Notes under the pieces: generated by a model
The model's database searches: none
What the model was told of the DNA's origin: nothing
Seen by the model: the letters and a program-made list of their open reading frames with translations, nothing else
Assembly: GCF_000003815.2 (NCBI RefSeq)
Contig: NC_049993.1
Span: 21,131,220-21,186,876 of the forward strand
Reading direction: 5' to 3'
DNA: 55,657 nt
From: Branchiostoma floridae
Lineage: Eukaryota > Chordata > Leptocardii > Amphioxiformes > Branchiostomatidae
Translations under genes and position numbers: made by a program
Shown here: piece after piece, positions 20,301 to 28,989 of the stretch
Layout of the letters: each line of letters starts with the position of its first letter
How positions within the stretch are numbered: position 1 is the first letter of the stretch

Positions 20301-21533
20301 CATCACCTGAGGATGCTGGTTAGCATCTCAGCAGAACTCCGACTCAGAACCTACATTGCAAATGGCGGCCAGAAGGAAAGCCTGTCTGCCCTGCCATCTG
20401 CGCCTACATTCTGGGACAACAGCAGTGGTAAACCAATTAACGACTTGCAGAAGGTGTTTTACATTTCCGACATGAATCTGCTCTTCAGGTATTTCTTCAC
20501 AGCACTTCCTTTGAAGCGTTTTTTGTCAGACGAACGCTCGGGCCGAAACTCGCTGCCTCGATCCTTGGATCGGCATGAAAATTTATATGAACAATCTGCA
20601 GAAAAGAAAGGTTTAATCTACCGTTATTTTGGATATCACAAAAAAGCCGTCAGGTGTCATGAAAAGGCTTTGGAAATAGGCAAATGTAATGGTAGTTTTG
20701 AAACCGCGTTGTCACTGAGCAACCTTGGAACAACCTTGGTATACAATGGAGATCACAGAAAAGCCTTCTCCCACTTGGAACGAGCGGTGAAGATATTCCA
20801 AGATAGCTGTGTAGTTTTGTACGATGCCGGACACCCTAACATTGCTTGGACTCTGATCGCACAAGGAATGGCCTTGTATGAGATGGCGGACTTTAGAAAG
20901 GCACTCAGCTGCTTAGACACAGGAATGGACATGTACAGGAAATTGTATGGCCAAGAAAGTGCACACCGTGATGTTGCATTCACTCTACACTTCCAGGGTT
21001 TAACATTTGTAGAACTTGGAGACCACCAGAAAGCACTCAGCTGTTTTAAACAGGCATGTGAGATGTACAGGAGGTTCTATGGAGGAAAGGACCATCCTGA
21101 AATCGCCAGTTCACTTACCGATGTTGGATCAGGTTGGCGAATGGTGGGTGATCGTAAGAAAGCTATCAGTATCCTTGAACAAGCACTGCAGATGAGCCAG
21201 AGGTTGCTTGGACCGAGAGCAGCACATCCTCATATAGCTCAGTCACTAGCCGAGCTAGGAATGAGCTGGTTTGAAATGGGGAATCCCCAGAAAGCTATCA
21301 GTTACGCAGAAGGAGCCTTGCAAATGTTTAGAAAAATCTACGGCGAAACTGCAGAACATCCTAAAATTGCGCGTTCACTCATCAACCTTGGAGCGCCGTG
21401 GATACCGCTCGATCGAAAACGGGCACTCCTGTACTTCCAGCAGGGGCTGGAGATGACGAAGAGTTTGTATGGAGACGCGCATCCCAAGACTGAAAACGCC
21501 AAGGGCTTTGTGCGATTCTTGGAGATTAGGTGA
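16677..21533 (+). CDS. TPR - GlnD/DUF294-like nucleotidyltransferase - TPR protein (3 exons, about 1086 aa)
   Basis: Exons 16677-17387, 18752-18857 and 19090-21533 join in frame. Residues 1-340 hold three diverged repeats of an LKSLGDxN/LYxxAL module (about 50-110, 170-228, 283-340). Residues 415-575 have a nucleotidyltransferase fold signature: GLGSQATG at 439-446, then SDLEFAI from 452, supplying the GS motif and a D-x-E acidic pair. A GlnD-type [19 protein letters not shown] follows at about 629-647. Residues 770-1065 are kinesin-light-chain-like TPRs with HP-x-IA-x-SL-x-x-LG. The family usually transfers nucleotides to proteins or small molecules; the substrate here is unknown. There is no signal peptide and no membrane span, so it is probably cytosolic. 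The start is the first ATG after CRE and ETS motifs. The exon 1/2 junction is uncertain by a few bases. Strong as a gene, inferred as to catalysis. Confidence 0.85.
17388..18751 (+). other. Intron 1, with alternating purine-pyrimidine tract
   Basis: The intron holds a TG/CG-rich microsatellite (17850-18125) and otherwise featureless sequence. Open frames within the tract are low complexity and not coding. Confidence 0.75.
17850..18125. repeat. (TG)n/(CG)n microsatellite
   Basis: About 275 bp of TG repeats with embedded gcgcgcgcgtgcg runs. The strictly alternating purine-pyrimidine sequence is the type that favours Z-DNA. It lies in intron 1 of the TPR gene. Confidence 0.95.
18752..18857 (+). 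CDS. Exon 2 of the TPR-nucleotidyltransferase gene
   Basis: The reading frame gives [20 protein letters not shown], then [15 protein letters not shown], a good TPR-like helix pair. The donor is gtcagag|gtatct (18858), leaving one base that joins exon 3 to make Asp. The acceptor is ambiguous: a better-looking tag at 18744 would break frame, so I place it at gcaaag|AAG (or 3 nt later). Confidence 0.75.
19090..21533 (+). CDS. Exon 3 of the TPR-nucleotidyltransferase gene
   Basis: The acceptor gtcttacag|ac (19090) restores an Asp codon with exon 2. The exon carries the nucleotidyltransferase and all C-terminal TPRs and ends with tga at 21531-21533. The frame can be opened upstream into the intron, but those extra residues have no domain match. 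Confidence 0.9.
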
Positions 21534-21655
21534 ACGCAAAAAAAGCAATGTACTACTGCGAAAAAGCCTTGCAAATATTTAAGACAATCTACGGTCTAGG
21601 TACAGCACAGCCTCACATTGCCACCAACCTCGCCGACCTGGGTACATTCACTGAT
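21534..21655 (+). pseudogene. Orphan TPR unit after the stop codon
   Basis: Directly after the stop, in another frame, the sequence reads KAMYYCEKALQIF, 'KTIYG', then 'QPHIATNLADLG', clearly one more TPR of the same kind as the upstream exon. It then runs into unrelated sequence. It may be a leftover of unequal crossing-over between TPR units, or a once-coding C-terminus cut off by a frameshift. Confidence 0.8.
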
Positions 21656-21730
21656 GAGAAAATAATACATTCAAGCCATTATTTTATCAACAAGTCAATA
21701 CAAAGTTTATTGCACAAGCAAAAATTTTAA

Positions 21731-23204
21731 CGAGGAAAATGTAAGACAAAGATATGACTATTGTATATGTATATGTATAAGACAGTTGGCTATATTGTAA
21801 CATTAATCTAATACTCTGCATGCAAATTAGTGTAATATTATCTATGGCTCCTCTTCTGCCAAACAAATGTTTTGTATCCTCTGAATAGTCTAAGTCTAAG
21901 AAAAGTCTTGTCACAACAGGCGACTGAGAAAAACCGACAGAGCGCAGTCTGGGTCCATGCCGGTGTTTCTGCCGATGGTTTGTGAACATGATTAACTGTT
22001 CAGTCACGCCACCTATTGTCATTTGGGAGACTGCATGTGATTTTTTGTATTTCTTCTAGCGGCTATTTCTGGTCGCAAGTAGGGCGTTTTTGATCCATTG
22101 AGTGAATGTTGCTCCATCCTTCACTATCATGAGCATTTAAAGACGTTTCCTTTAAAGAGTAATAAAGGACATAAACACTATAGAATGGCAGGCAGGTACT
22201 AGGTTTGTAATTGGCCGTTAATTGAGCTTTGTTTCGTTTCTGCATTCTTTCTTATCAACTAAATAAAAAGCCTTATGATGGCCGCTATCATGATCTGCAA
22301 CGTTGTCATCATTCTACATGCAAAGAAGACAGCTTAAACTTCACAATTGGTGTGTCTAGGGGAGACGCAGGCCAAGCCTTGGCACATTGAAATGTGTACA
22401 TAAAGGCACAGAAAGACAGTGCCAATAACTCAACTTTCTGACATTACTGGCATACAAACTTACCCTCATATGAAAGCCCATCATCTCAGCTGTGATAAAA
22501 TCCCACTGTCATTAGAAATCATACGGCATAATTTGCAGAAAAATACGCCCAAACCCTACCACCCCCTCAAACTCATAACAACCAAGGAAACAGACCCTTA
22601 CACAACCAGGAAATAGTCCCAACTTCATATCCCCTGATAACCACAAAAACTCAGCTTTTGGGCCATAATCAGAAGGTAGAAACCCTCCCCAGTCACACTG
22701 ACCTCAAAACTGCCAGAATTTCTACCCATTTTTCCAAGAAAAAAAATCTTAAAGTTTTAGGCCCTGAACTACATTCGACCACCATCAATTTGCATGCCGA
22801 ATCGCTGGCGGATCCCCTCTAGTTAATTCTAGCTATAGGTGTACACAAAAGTCAGAAAGGCATGGCTGTAGTTACCTTTTTTTCAAGTTTTAATTCTTTA
22901 TTTCCATAAACAATACAATACATAAGCCAATACATGTTCCATGGTTCAGTTTTTTAGTATCATGCTATCCCTGTCTCAGAGTAGTTAAGGTTATTTTCTC
23001 ACCAAATGAGGCAAACAAGGGCCGGCAAGGCGTGACAGTGGGGACACCCAGCGGCTTAAGCTATGTTTGCAGTGTCCTGATAACTGACACTTGTAATGTC
23101 ATTCGTAATTGATATGTAAATTAATTGTAAATTGATAAGAAAATTAAGTATTTCACAGGTGTCCATGTGTCGTCTGTTAGTCCTTCACTCGACTCTACTG
23201 TTGG
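21731..23204. other. No gene recognised; scattered old repeat fragments
   Basis: No supportable exon. Around 22890-22930 the minus strand has an 'aataaag' signal after a T/A-rich stretch, like a non-LTR element end. 23015-23110 resembles 15980-16135. Both are weak. Confidence 0.4.
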
Positions 23205-23460
23205 AGCATCGGCCATAACTTGGTACACCCGATCCCTCGATCTCGGAAGTTAAGCAACGCGACGGTCCGGACAGTGCTTGGATGGGAGACCAACCAAGGA
23301 CGTCCGGATTGCTGTAGCCTCACGAAGCTTTCCACGAAATCGTCTTCCGGGAGGGACGTAAAACGGGGGTCCCGTGCTCGAGGAGGTGCCTCGACCACGT
23401 TAATCAGCCTCATTACTCATAATGGGTACCTACTGGCTGGCAAAATACACCTGGTGATTA
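23205..23460 (+). mobile_element. 5S-rRNA-derived SINE
   Basis: 23205-23322 is 5S rRNA-like. It keeps the type 1 internal promoter: A box (gaagttaagcaacgc), an intermediate element (gacggtccgg) and an almost unchanged C box (tgcttggatgggagacc), and ends in gctgtagcct. The following region (ggaggg-acgtaaaacggggg, 'tcccgtgctcgagg', 'tactcataatgggtacctac') is the same tail type found behind tRNA heads at 5275-5520 and 50990-51215. The 5S part is too diverged in stems to be a working rRNA gene. Confidence 0.82.
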
Positions 23461-23556
23461 TAACCAAGGTAAGCGGGAACTGAAAACGTTGTTGCGAGTT
23501 TTCTTACACAGGAAGCGAGCTAATATATCCCACCCTACAGTAGGGCTAGCAACTGG

Positions 23557-24063
23557 CATCCTCACACTCAGGGTTGACATCGCGGCAAAGCCTAACGATA
23601 TCACCCCTGACAAATCAGCCAGGGTATTTGGGTATTTGGCTTCTTGTTGTCGGAAGCTCGGAAAGGCGCCATATAAGGCGACTCATTAATATTCAAGAGC
23701 AAGATAACAGTACCGGCGTAACGTTCTTTCAGCGTCCAGACGTCTTTATCAGGTACCAAATTTAACATTTGTCGGTTCTGTGGGTATAGGGTAACCACGG
23801 CATCACCGTATATATGTACCGACCTAGCATACGATAAAAAAAAAACATTACCATCACGCAAAGAAATACAGATCTTTGTACACGCCGCGCCGTACGCTGT
23901 TTGTTCGAAACTTGCAATCCGGTCGCTGATTGGCCCGCGACAAATCAGGCAAGCTCATTAATATTCATAAGCAGGGCGCCCCAAATACCCAAATACCCTG
24001 GCTGATTTGTCAGGGGTGATATCGTTAGGCTTTGCCGCGATGTCAACCCTGAGTGTGAGGGTG
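23557..24063. mobile_element. MITE with 80-bp perfect terminal inverted repeats, hAT-like
   Basis: 23560-23639 and 23981-24060 are exact reverse complements (80 of 80). The repeats extend outward to CAtCCTCAC / CAcCCTCAC with one mismatch. The 8-bp direct repeat gcaactgg (23549-23556 and 24064-24071) flanks the element, the duplication size of hAT transposons. No transposase frame is present, so it is non-autonomous. Perfect arms imply a recent insertion or ongoing gene conversion. Confidence 0.92.
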
Positions 24064-24069
24064 GCAACT

Positions 24070-24135
24070 GGATATGATTTTGGAAACTGTGAGACTTTCC
24101 AGGTAGCATCCACTAGCTTTCATCAGTGACACACT
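24070..24135 (-). repeat. Fragment of a dispersed element with hammerhead-like motif (diverged)
   Basis: On the minus strand, CTGATGA is followed by a weak stem and GGAAA. It is homologous to 40690-40755 (shared gatatg.ttttggaaac, 'catccac', 'tcagtgac'). This copy's stem is degraded. Confidence 0.5.
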
Positions 24136-24714
24136 GTTTTTTATGTAAACGTGATTAGAAAAAATAATATAGCCCAATAGGGAACAAAATAAGACAAGGC
24201 CGCATGCAAATGAGCCGATCTTATCCAGTTGTTTACGTACAGGAGCTAATGTTGTCTTGTGGAGGCAGGAGGGCACAGTTTCCAACACGTAGAGGTATGG
24301 CGTTTACATGCATAAATGGCAAATATGGTAACCTAGCAAATACTAGTACAACTAATAACTTGCGGCGTGTTCACGAATCTAACTGCGCATGAAGGGGTCA
24401 GAGGGGAAGGCGAAGAGACGTCAACAAAACACACCTGGGCATCTTTATGTAAACCGACCGAAAAAGATATGTTTAAATCATGTTAGGGACAAGAACTGTT
24501 TACAAGTCATATTAGTAATATTTCGCATGCGTACTAAGAATCATAAAACTCTGTAAATTCCGACAGTGTCATTTTTTCTTTAATCCCTGCAGTCAGAATC
24601 CATTCTTGGTATCCCTCATAGAACGTCTTATGTCTCACAGGGCCAAAAACACGGCGTCGTGACAACGATTTTCTTGGTTATAGCAACATTTCTGCTGCTC
24701 CAACCTTCCCCAAC
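24136..24714. other. Upstream region of the SDR gene
   Basis: No repeat or exon is recognised. The last 80 bases before the ATG are CpG-containing and could be 5' leader; no TATA box is seen. Confidence 0.4.
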
Positions 24715-25609
24715 ATGAGTCCTACCAAAGTCGCTCTCGTCACCGGGGGTACCCGCGGGATCGGCTTCGGGATCGCCGCTGAGCTGGCCCGAGCAGGGCA
24801 CGACCTCGTCCTGGGGTACCGGGAGAACCATCAGCGGGCCGAGGCCGCTAAGGCAGAGCTTGAAGAGACCCACAAGGCGCGTGTGTTCCTTATAGCAGGC
24901 GGGACAGAGGAAGAGGCTACGGCCGACGCCTTCTTCGCGTGCGTCGATACGAACTTTGGCGGCAGGCTCACCGCGCTGGTCCACAACGCCGGCGGGCACT
25001 ACCGCAGCGGACCCCCGCCAGGCAAGCCGGACGCGACCGGTAGCTGGTTCGCGGGCTGGGACGCCTACGAGTACTACCACAACATCTACGCCAAGTGTTT
25101 CCTCCGGTTGGTAGAGCAGGCCGTGAGTCGNNNNNNNNNNNNNNNNNNNNNNNNNNNNNNNNNNNNNNNNNNNNNNNNNNNNNNNNNNNNNNNNNNNNNN
25201 NNNNNNNNNNNNNNNNNNNNNNNNNNNNNNGGACGGCCGGGGGTACATCGTGGCCGTGTCAGGGGTCGGGTGTAACAGTAACACCAGCCCCAGCCTGCCG
25301 TACTTCACCCCGGGTACGGCCAAGGCCAGTATGGAGTACATGGTGAGGCACTACGCCAAGCAGCTGGCGCCCAGACGCATCACCTGTAACACCGTCATAC
25401 CGGGAATGGTCGACACGGAGGCGTGGGCACCGGTGAAGGCGAGGATCGGGAAGGAGGGGGTAGCGGACATGGTGGGCAGGCTCTGCGGGATGGGGCGCTG
25501 GGGTACCCCGAGGGACGTCGGCGGCGTGGTCGCCTTCCTCTGCTCGGAGCGGGCGGGCTTCGTCACGGGCGCGGCCATTCCCGTGGACGGAGGGTTCCAT
25601 CTCAAGTAG
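24715..25609 (+). CDS. Short-chain dehydrogenase/reductase with FabI/FabL-like Y-x6-K site (interrupted by gap)
   Basis: The N-terminal part (136 codons, to 25122) begins with a Rossmann motif, TGGTRGIGFGIA at residues 10-21, for NAD(P) binding, and has NAG at 91-93. After the gap, frame 25232-25606 gives a beta strand ending VAVSG and then YFTPGTAK. Canonical SDRs have Y-x3-K. Here the only Tyr gives Y-x6-K, as in enoyl-ACP reductases FabI and FabL. The C-terminus GAAIPVDGGF is typical of SDRs. gcc|GTGAGT at 25123 is a perfect splice donor, so the 100-N gap probably lies in an intron; only about ten residues would be missing. Both exons are GC-rich compared with flanks. A role in acyl reduction is inferred; substrate unknown. 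Confidence 0.85.
25131..25230. other. Assembly gap (100 N)
   Basis: A run of exactly 100 N, a conventional placeholder, so its true length is unknown and reading frames cannot be compared across it. Confidence 0.99.
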
Positions 25610-25631
25610 GGGACCAAAAGATCAAGAAAAG

Positions 25632-25739
25632 TAGTCTGAGTACCATCCTCCGTAGTGATCACTGGCTCAATACTTTCGCTTGCTAACCACGGACTAGCAA
25701 GCGAAAGTATTGAGCCAGCAGAGGATGGTACTCAGGCTA
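25632..25739. mobile_element. 108-bp fold-back MITE in the 3' region of the SDR gene
   Basis: Arms 25632-25650 (tag + T + CTGAGTACCATCCTC) and 25721-25739 are inverted with one mismatch. An inner 24-bp perfect stem (25662-25685 with 25695-25718) has a 9-nt loop. The 9-bp direct repeat caagaaaag (25623-25631, 25740-25748) flanks it. It starts 22 bases after the SDR stop codon, so the mRNA would carry a long hairpin. Confidence 0.9.
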
Positions 25740-25944
25740 CAAGAAAAGAGCAAAGTCTCAATAAGGATGTTCACCATTCTAAGTTCGCTTGCGCTGTGAA
25801 TTACGTTGTGGGTATACGTAGCAGTGTTGTAACGTTACATGTACATTTTTTTTGGTATTTTATTGTTGATAACATAATATTGGACTTTTATGACATTGCA
25901 TTGTATTGATATTGTGTGCATTGTGTTTTTAATGATAATTGTGC

Positions 25945-25990
25945 AATAAACATCGGTCATGTACGCATTTTACAATAAGTGTGCAATAAA
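25945..25990 (+). terminator. Two polyadenylation signals for the SDR gene
   Basis: AATAAA occurs at 25945-25950 and 25985-25990, each inside a short direct repeat 'gtgcaataaac'. They would give a 3' UTR of about 350-400 nt including the fold-back MITE. Confidence 0.55.
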
Positions 25991-26126
25991 CGCTTTCCTT
26001 GAAAATGCACGCACTTTTCATTGGTATTATTTACTGTAGCACATGATAAGAGTCACATCAAATAGACTAGCTTGGCCAGGTAAGCCGAAACGCTCTGCGC
26101 ATGTTTTCTGATGGGCGTGTACTTAA

Positions 26127-26462
26127 GGCTAGGGGCACAACCCGCCGTAATTGCAAGTGCGTGCTGTCTACGTGACAAAACGTGGGCAATGTTTTGGTAT
26201 CCGTAAGTGGTAAGTTAAGTACCGTCTCCGTACGAACACGTGGCGATTCCCACGGATTTGGGAGCACGCAGACACGCCGTAGAAATTTGAGTGCATGCAG
26301 AACGTTCTCTGCGTCCGGGCTGCGGATTCGCCCTCCGTACGTGCCAGTACGGGCGACGCACCTGCCATGTACAGCCTGAACGTTTTCAGGAATACGTGGT
26401 GGACGTGGCCTCCACAAAAAACGTACGGACAAATTGCACGTACGGCGGGTTGTGCCCCAGGC
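26127..26462. mobile_element. MITE with TTAA target site
   Basis: The left end (GGCTAGGGGCACAACCCGCC) and the right end inverted (GCCTGGGGCACAACCCGCC) match over about 25 bp. TTAA flanks both sides (26123-26126, 26463-26466). TTAA duplication is typical of piggyBac and Kolobok superfamilies. The interior is rich in cgtacg-type sequence, and its open frames are not coding. Confidence 0.85.
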
Positions 26463-26466
26463 TTAA

Positions 26467-27046
26467 GACATTGCATCAGAACAACGGACGTAGCATTCGA
26501 CTGTCTTCTTCTTTTTATTGCAATCAAAACCATTCAAAATGGAAAAAGAAATAGAATAAAGGCACCAATACCACCGAAAAAACATGAATCTAAAGGAAAT
26601 GATTCATATTGCCATGAAAACACATTTATTGATAGGTCTAAACAAAACATATAATGAGCTTTGACGTGAATTTTGATGATACAGTCGACTTTTGGTTGGA
26701 CACAACTATACGCGAACTGAATACGGGATATCCTTCTTATACACGCGAACACGACTGCGATGGGCTAAATATTCCGCTCCGGGTATTGAATGTTACCAGT
26801 ACTAGCATTTTCACCTGCAATATATTTCTGGTCGTTAGAAGGGCGCTTTTGAGCCACGAAAAATCGTTCATCTTTTCATATGGTTTACACACTTGTAGTA
26901 ATGTGTTTAGGAACGACATATACTGTTGTCAAAGCGTTACATTTTACTGCTCATTCGTGTATGAATATGAAATGTTCTGGACATTTTTGTCATATGCGAT
27001 TTTTGTCAGTGTGTATGGTGAAATATATTGTATTCGTAATGTTTCT
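26467..27046. other. No gene recognised
   Basis: AT-rich sequence. An open frame continues into the adjacent CTTT tract and lacks any domain or start context. Confidence 0.4.
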
Positions 27047-27086
<40 letters not shown>

Positions 27087-27149
27087 GCTTTCTTGCTTTC
27101 TTTCTTTCTTGCTTGCTTGCGTTCTGTCTAGACGTGCTGGCTATGCTTG

Positions 27150-27207
<58 letters not shown>

Positions 27208-27213
27208 CCTGTC
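27047..27213. repeat. (CTTT)n microsatellite
   Basis: Two CTTT blocks separated by a 40-bp unique piece. Translation gives only Phe/Ser/Leu runs. Confidence 0.95.
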
Positions 27214-27560
27214 AAATCTTCAAAGTGATTCATCTCCGCCGTTCCTGGACCGAATGAACTGAAATATGGCACAGGGGTAGAATGGGCCAATACCTTGATG
27301 CTTTTTTCTCAATTTTTTTTCATATCTGCCTGTAAAATGATTTTATTCAGGTTTAAAGGTCATGTTTTGACCAAAACGGTATATTTTGGCCCCCTGTACT
27401 CTGGTCTTACAATGGAATGGCCTGAAATTTGGTGTAGATAGGCATTAGATAGTTGGTAAAATGATCCAAGTAAAAGTTTTGACATAAACTACTTTAAAAT
27501 GATTAATTTTGGCACTTTTCTGAGGGGAAATTTGTTTTCTTTTGGCCTCCTGACGTGACC
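27214..27560. repeat. Dispersed repeat ('cctggaccgaatgaactgaaat' type), copy 1
   Basis: 27207-27300 (ctcctgtcaaatcttcaaag, 'gttcctggaccgaatga', 'ctgaaatatggcaca', 'ggccaatacc') matches 28128-28230. The rest is AT-rich with tttggcc motifs. Confidence 0.75.
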
Positions 27561-27654
27561 TTCCGTGACCCCGCACAGAGCCCACACCTGTGCGCGAAGA
27601 GGGCGAAGGCTAATTAATATTCATAAGCGGGGCCCTACGATTCCGTATATACTG

Positions 27655-27785
27655 CAGTGTTCCCGCCAGAATTTTTTTCGGGGGCCGTCGAAGAACGCCG
27701 AAGGCCCCGGTCCGGCAGGGTCCAGGGGCAGAGCCCTGTTGGGGGTCCCAGGGGGGCGAAGCCCGCCTGAAACTCTTGCGCTTTA
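27655..27785. repeat. GC-rich hairpin-forming repeat
   Basis: The pattern cgggggccgtcg, 'gggtccaggggcagagccct', 'gggggtcccagg' and 'ggggcgaagcccgcc' holds several short hairpins. A comparable stretch is at 46135-46280. This looks like the tail of a dispersed element. Confidence 0.6.
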
Positions 27786-28124
27786 GGCTATTCAGAAGGC
27801 TTATTGTATCAGTTTTTAGAGGCATTTCTGTGATAATCGCAGCAGTCACTTAACTTCTCTTCAGGAGTTAAGCGTAGCAGTATTTCAGGTCAAACCGTCA
27901 AAGGCAACTAAAAACAAACTTTAACGTTAATGACTTCAACAGTACTTATAACTTTTGTCCGGTTTGCCATCCGAAGTTGAATCGCTAGCGATGGTATTTT
28001 CGCTGCGCTGTTAGCTCCGTACGTTTTAGAAGGTTTCGTGTATCACGGAACTGCTGTTGTTTCAGAAATCTCACGGACTTATGCTTACAAACATTCCTAA
28101 CTTGTGTTTCTTCCTCTTTATTTC

Positions 28125-28380
28125 TTTCTCCTGTCAAATTTTCAAAGCGAATAATCTCCGTAGTTCCTGGACCGAATGACCTGAAATTTGGCACAATGCA
28201 TATGGTAGAGTGGACCAATACCTAAAAGTTTGGTACAGGCGTGCATGGAGTATTTATCTAAAGAACCCAATTTTCATTTTTGGCGTATATCACTTCAAAA
28301 TGACACATTTCGGGGTTTTACGGGACGTGTTTTGGCCATTCTCGACGTTTAGTGCGTTCCATATATGGCAAACAAAGCAA
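28125..28380. repeat. Dispersed repeat copy 2
   Basis: Direct copy of the 27207-27300 sequence with substitutions and a small insertion (cacaatgcatatggtag). Confidence 0.75.
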
Positions 28381-28382
28381 TA

Positions 28383-28586
28383 CTGTAAATGCAGAAATGT
28401 TCGCGGTGGATTAATGTTCGCGGTTTTCGCGGCGGCCGCTTCACCGCGAATTTAAAACCACCGCGAAAATTTTTCCATAACAGAGATTACAGTGCATGGT
28501 GCTACCGCGAAATTAAAACCACCGCGAAAAGTCCATTTTCCCGCTACCGCGAAATTAAATCCCCGCGAAATTAAATGTATTTACAG
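28383..28586. mobile_element. Palindromic mariner-type MITE, copy 1
   Basis: The ends CTGTAAATGCA and TGTATTTACAG are inverted and flanked by TA on both sides (28381-28382, 28587-28588), as for Tc1/mariner insertions. The interior is a series of 'accgcgaaa' / 'ttcgcggt' inverted motifs around gcggccgc. The second copy is at 49911-50079. Confidence 0.9.
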
Positions 28587-28588
28587 TA

Positions 28589-28985
28589 ACTCCCGCCCTG
28601 GGCGACAGGTGACAGGTGTCAGTCTGCTAATTAATTGAATTGTGCCGCCAGCCAATCAGCGAAGAGAAAGGAACACTTCGTCGGCAATGACACAACATCT
28701 GATTGTCATGTTTATATGTAGACGGAACCATTCATATTTGAGAGGATTTTGTAATTTATGTTACTCCATAAAAGGTTACTGCAAAGAAAATAGGAATATA
28801 ATATGTGAGCATTATTTTGAAAACAGCAATTATAAATATACACAAAATATATATACGGAAAGAAACTTTTAGGTTTGAGATTTTTATGCAGACTTTCTTG
28901 AAGATTCCACCCCGGACTCGTCCATTTTTAATTTTACATTTACGTCACAGACTCCCGCTAAGTGAAGGTTAAACTTTCTTGTCGC
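28589..28985. other. No gene recognised
   Basis: No exon supported. A CRE-like acgtcac lies near 28943, upstream of the candidate exon ending at 29082. Confidence 0.4.
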
Positions 28986-28989
28986 AGCA

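Noticed and set aside
23205-23322. Functional 5S rRNA gene
   Set aside because: Internal promoter is kept but many stem positions differ from canonical 5S, and it is fused to a SINE tail.
24628-25600. Long minus-strand frames opposite the SDR
   Set aside because: Antisense shadows of GC-rich coding sequence and the N gap; the plus strand has all SDR motifs.
24715-25609. Bacterial contamination or recent horizontal transfer for the SDR gene
   Set aside because: A consensus splice donor precedes the gap, and a MITE and eukaryotic poly(A) signals follow the gene. Ancient transfer cannot be excluded.
26654-27262. 202-codon open frame
   Set aside because: Its second half is Phe/Ser/Leu from a CTTT repeat and the first half has no recognisable domain.
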